7,234 bases of DNA. It comes from Methanobacteriota archaeon. Its GTDB lineage: Archaea; Halobacteriota; Methanosarcinia; Methanosarcinales; Methanoperedenaceae. Where the stretch lies: assembly GCA_018899795.1 (NCBI GenBank), contig JAHIHJ010000193.1, positions 1 through 7,234 on the forward strand, written 5' to 3'. The position numbers were made by a program, and so were the translations under genes. Shown in pieces: positions 5,577 through 7,234 of the stretch. Numbering within the stretch: position 1 is the stretch's first letter; each line of letters starts with the position of its first letter. Under the pieces are notes generated by a model. It was given only the letters and a program-made list of their open reading frames with translations, ran no database searches and was not told the origin of the DNA.

Positions 5577-6881
5577 ATGCCAACGACATTGACGATAGCA
5601 GGTGTTGATCCAGGCGGCGGAGCAGGTGTTGCCGCGGATCTAAAGACCTTTGCAGCGCTTGGGGTTCATGGAACGTGTGTGATAACGTCACTGACCGCCC
5701 AGAATACAAGAGGTGTGGTGAGCTGCCAGGATATCCCTCTGGAATTTATCGAAGATCAGTTCAATGCTGTGGTAAGTGATATCCAGATCCACTGCGCCAA
5801 GACAGGTATGCTCTCCTCCCCTGATATTGTAAGGACTGTGGCAGGGTTGTTGAAAGACCGGAGGTTCCCTCTTGTTATCGATCCCGTGATGACTGCAGAG
5901 GCTGGCGGTGAACTGCTGAAGGATGATGCTGTGAGCGTCCTGATCGAGGAACTTATGCCCCTTTGCACAGTGATCACACCGAACGTGGCTGAGGCAGAGC
6001 GGTTATCGGGTTTGAAGATAACAGACCTTAAGGATGCCAAAAAAGCTGCAAAAAAGATCCATGAAATGGGTGCGAATGCCGTCATTGTGACCGGGGGTCA
6101 TCTTGAGTTCACTGATGTTTTTTTTGACGGGGAGGTTACGTATATTGATGGAACGATGGTAAATGGGGGGACTCACGGCTCTGGATGCACGCATTCTGCT
6201 GCAATAACAGCAGAGCTGGCAAAAGGCACTCCTCTTCTTCTGGCTGCACAACGAGCCAAGAGATTCATAGAGCAGGCGATACTGGCAAGTGTGGCGATCG
6301 GCACAGGTAGCGCGCCCGTGAACCAGATAGGACCCATTCTTGCCGAAGCGCAACGGTATCAGGTATTGAGGAATGTTGAGGAAGCTGTTGGAATTATCGA
6401 AAAGAACATGGCGCATGAACTTATCCCGGAGGTGGGTTGCAATATAGCTATGGCAGTCTCTACCGCATCATCCACGTTGGACGTGGCTGCTGTCCAGGGA
6501 AGGATCGTGAGGTTAAGAAGTGCTCCACATGCTGTAGGCTGTGCGACATTTGGTGCGAGCAGCCACATTGCAAGGATAGTGCTGACAGCAATGCACTCGG
6601 ACGCAACCATGAGAGCCGCGATGAATATCAGGTTTTCACGGGAGGCGCTTGCTGCATGTGAGAATATCGGGTTGAAGATATCTTCTTTTTCAAGGGAGGA
6701 TGAGCCTGAAGGTGTGGCTACAATGGAATGGGGCGTGAGTGAGGTCATACAGAGGGAGGGCATGGTTCCTGCTGTTATCTATGATACCGGCGGTGTGGGT
6801 AAAGAGGCGATGATAAGAATCCTGGGGAGGAACGCTGTTGAGGTAGCGGGAAGGGCGGTTGAGATAGGAAGGGGTATATGA
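5577..6881 (+). CDS. thiDN: fused HMP/HMP-P kinase and thiamine-phosphate synthase (ThiD-ThiN)
   Basis: This is a two-domain thiamine biosynthesis enzyme. The N-terminal ThiD domain (about residues 1-255) is a ribokinase-fold kinase that phosphorylates hydroxymethylpyrimidine to its pyrophosphate. It shows TIAGVDPGGGAG near the N-terminus, VIDPVMTAEAG in the middle, ITPNVAEAERL, and the anion-hole/catalytic motif HGSGCTHSAA. The C-terminal ThiN domain (about 265-434) joins the pyrimidine and thiazole phosphates in many archaea that lack ThiE. It shows LIPEVGCNIAMA, GRIVRLR, FGASSHIARI (the His is in a position reported as essential in ThiN), MNIRFS, MEWG and a final YDTGGVGKEAMIRILG. An in-frame ATG at 5556 would add seven residues, but the TATA box at 5547-5554 and the usual family start (M-P-T-T-L-T-I-A-G) favour 5577. 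It is divergent from the tRNA gene. Both domains look intact. Confidence 0.95.
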   Translation: MPTTLTIAGVDPGGGAGVAADLKTFAALGVHGTCVITSLTAQNTRGVVSCQDIPLEFIEDQFNAVVSDIQIHCAKTGMLSSPDIVRTVAGLLKDRRFPLVIDPVMTAEAGGELLKDDAVSVLIEELMPLCTVITPNVAEAERLSGLKITDLKDAKKAAKKIHEMGANAVIVTGGHLEFTDVFFDGEVTYIDGTMVNGGTHGSGCTHSAAITAELAKGTPLLLAAQRAKRFIEQAILASVAIGTGSAPVNQIGPILAEAQRYQVLRNVEEAVGIIEKNMAHELIPEVGCNIAMAVSTASSTLDVAAVQGRIVRLRSAPHAVGCATFGASSHIARIVLTAMHSDATMRAAMNIRFSREALAACENIGLKISSFSREDEPEGVATMEWGVSEVIQREGMVPAVIYDTGGVGKEAMIRILGRNAVEVAGRAVEIGRGI

Positions 6882-6899
6882 GAGCGCCAGACAAAATGG

Positions 6900-6907
6900 T
6901 TATTTAG
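6900..6907 (+). promoter_or_regulatory. TATA-like box of the small membrane protein gene
   Basis: TTATTTAG is centred about 27 bases before the ATG at 6931, the spacing expected for a leaderless transcript starting at that ATG. Confidence 0.4.
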
Positions 6908-6930
6908 TACAAAGCTTGAGAAATAAAAAG

Positions 6931-7194
6931 ATGAACAAATTTAGGACACATCAAAAAAGGTGGAATAGAATTCCTTTGATATGGAACAGGAAAAAAACAT
7001 TCTATGGTTTGATACAATTTGGAATTATTTTGTTTTTACTTTCATTCTCATATAGAAATATGGATAAGATTAACAACGTATTTTTTGCTGTTCCCATAGG
7101 TATAATATTCTCGATATTAATAAAACAATTATATGGGATCATGAAATGGTATCGTATTTGGATTACTTTCAGACCCAAAAGAGAGCATCGCTGA
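6931..7194 (+). CDS. small two-helix membrane protein, unknown function
   Basis: I do not recognise this 87-residue protein. The N-terminus is strongly basic (MNKFRTHQKRWNR, then WNRKK). Two hydrophobic segments follow, at about residues 25-41 (YGLIQFGIILFLLSFSY) and about 50-70 (VFFAVPIGIIFSILIKQLYGI). The tail is basic and aromatic (KWYRIWITFRPKREHR). By the positive-inside rule both ends would be cytoplasmic, with a short loop outside. ATG at 6931 is preferred over a TTG at 6916 because of the TATA spacing. The gene is clearly more AT-rich than thiDN, 49 bases upstream, which hints at foreign or fast-evolving origin. No partner gene is visible, so no function is proposed. Confidence 0.5.
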   Translation: MNKFRTHQKRWNRIPLIWNRKKTFYGLIQFGIILFLLSFSYRNMDKINNVFFAVPIGIIFSILIKQLYGIMKWYRIWITFRPKREHR

Positions 7195-7234
7195 ATTTGC
7201 TGCATCAAATGATTTTGTTGTTGTGCTGCGCTCA
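7195..7234. other. unassigned right edge
   Basis: The last 40 bases are open on the plus strand in a frame that begins inside the previous gene (LLSDPKESIAEFAASNDF and onward, no ATG seen). They are also open on the minus strand in a frame that would end with a TAA near 7135. Either could be part of a gene continuing to the right, and the window is too short to decide. Confidence 0.3.

Noticed and set aside
6003..6416. Minus-strand frame opposite thiDN
   Set aside because: It is antisense to the conserved ThiD-ThiN coding sequence and has no recognisable domain.

Overview
The window looks like an archaeal chromosome segment. The evidence is an Orc1/Cdc6-type initiator, a soluble class I HMG-CoA reductase of archaeal length, a fused ThiD-ThiN thiamine enzyme, TATA boxes about 25 nt ahead of start codons (a leaderless-mRNA pattern), and a tRNA gene with no encoded CCA. 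A methanogen or ANME-type euryarchaeon of the Methanosarcinales (for example a Methanoperedens relative) is my inference from the style of the proteins; it is not proven by the sequence.

Left part (1-1518): an AT-rich accessory stretch. It opens with the 3' part of an MvaI/BcnI-family restriction endonuclease gene cut by the window edge. About 780 bases without an intact gene follow. This gap holds a strong hairpin, a broken RelE/ParE-type toxin gene on the minus strand (two in-frame stops and one frameshift), a 12-bp inverted repeat around that remnant, and the AT-rich upstream region of the initiator gene, which could be a replication origin.

Middle part (1519-4318): three plus-strand genes, namely a divergent Orc1/Cdc6 ATPase, a small DsrE-family protein and HMG-CoA reductase (mevalonate pathway, the source of archaeal isoprenoid lipids). 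Each has its own TATA-like element, so they may be transcribed separately.

Right part (4342-7234): ketol-acid reductoisomerase (branched-chain amino acid synthesis) runs on the minus strand, convergent with HMG-CoA reductase, with a T-rich terminator tract between them. A minus-strand tRNA-Ala(GGC) lies upstream of it. Divergent from the tRNA is thiDN (kinase plus thiamine-phosphate synthase). It is followed by an AT-rich gene for a small two-helix membrane protein of unknown function and by about 40 bases that I cannot assign.

The core genes are ordinary housekeeping functions. The unusual content is concentrated in the left 1.5 kb (defence and toxin remnants next to an initiator gene). I did not find convincing evidence of a wholly new system.
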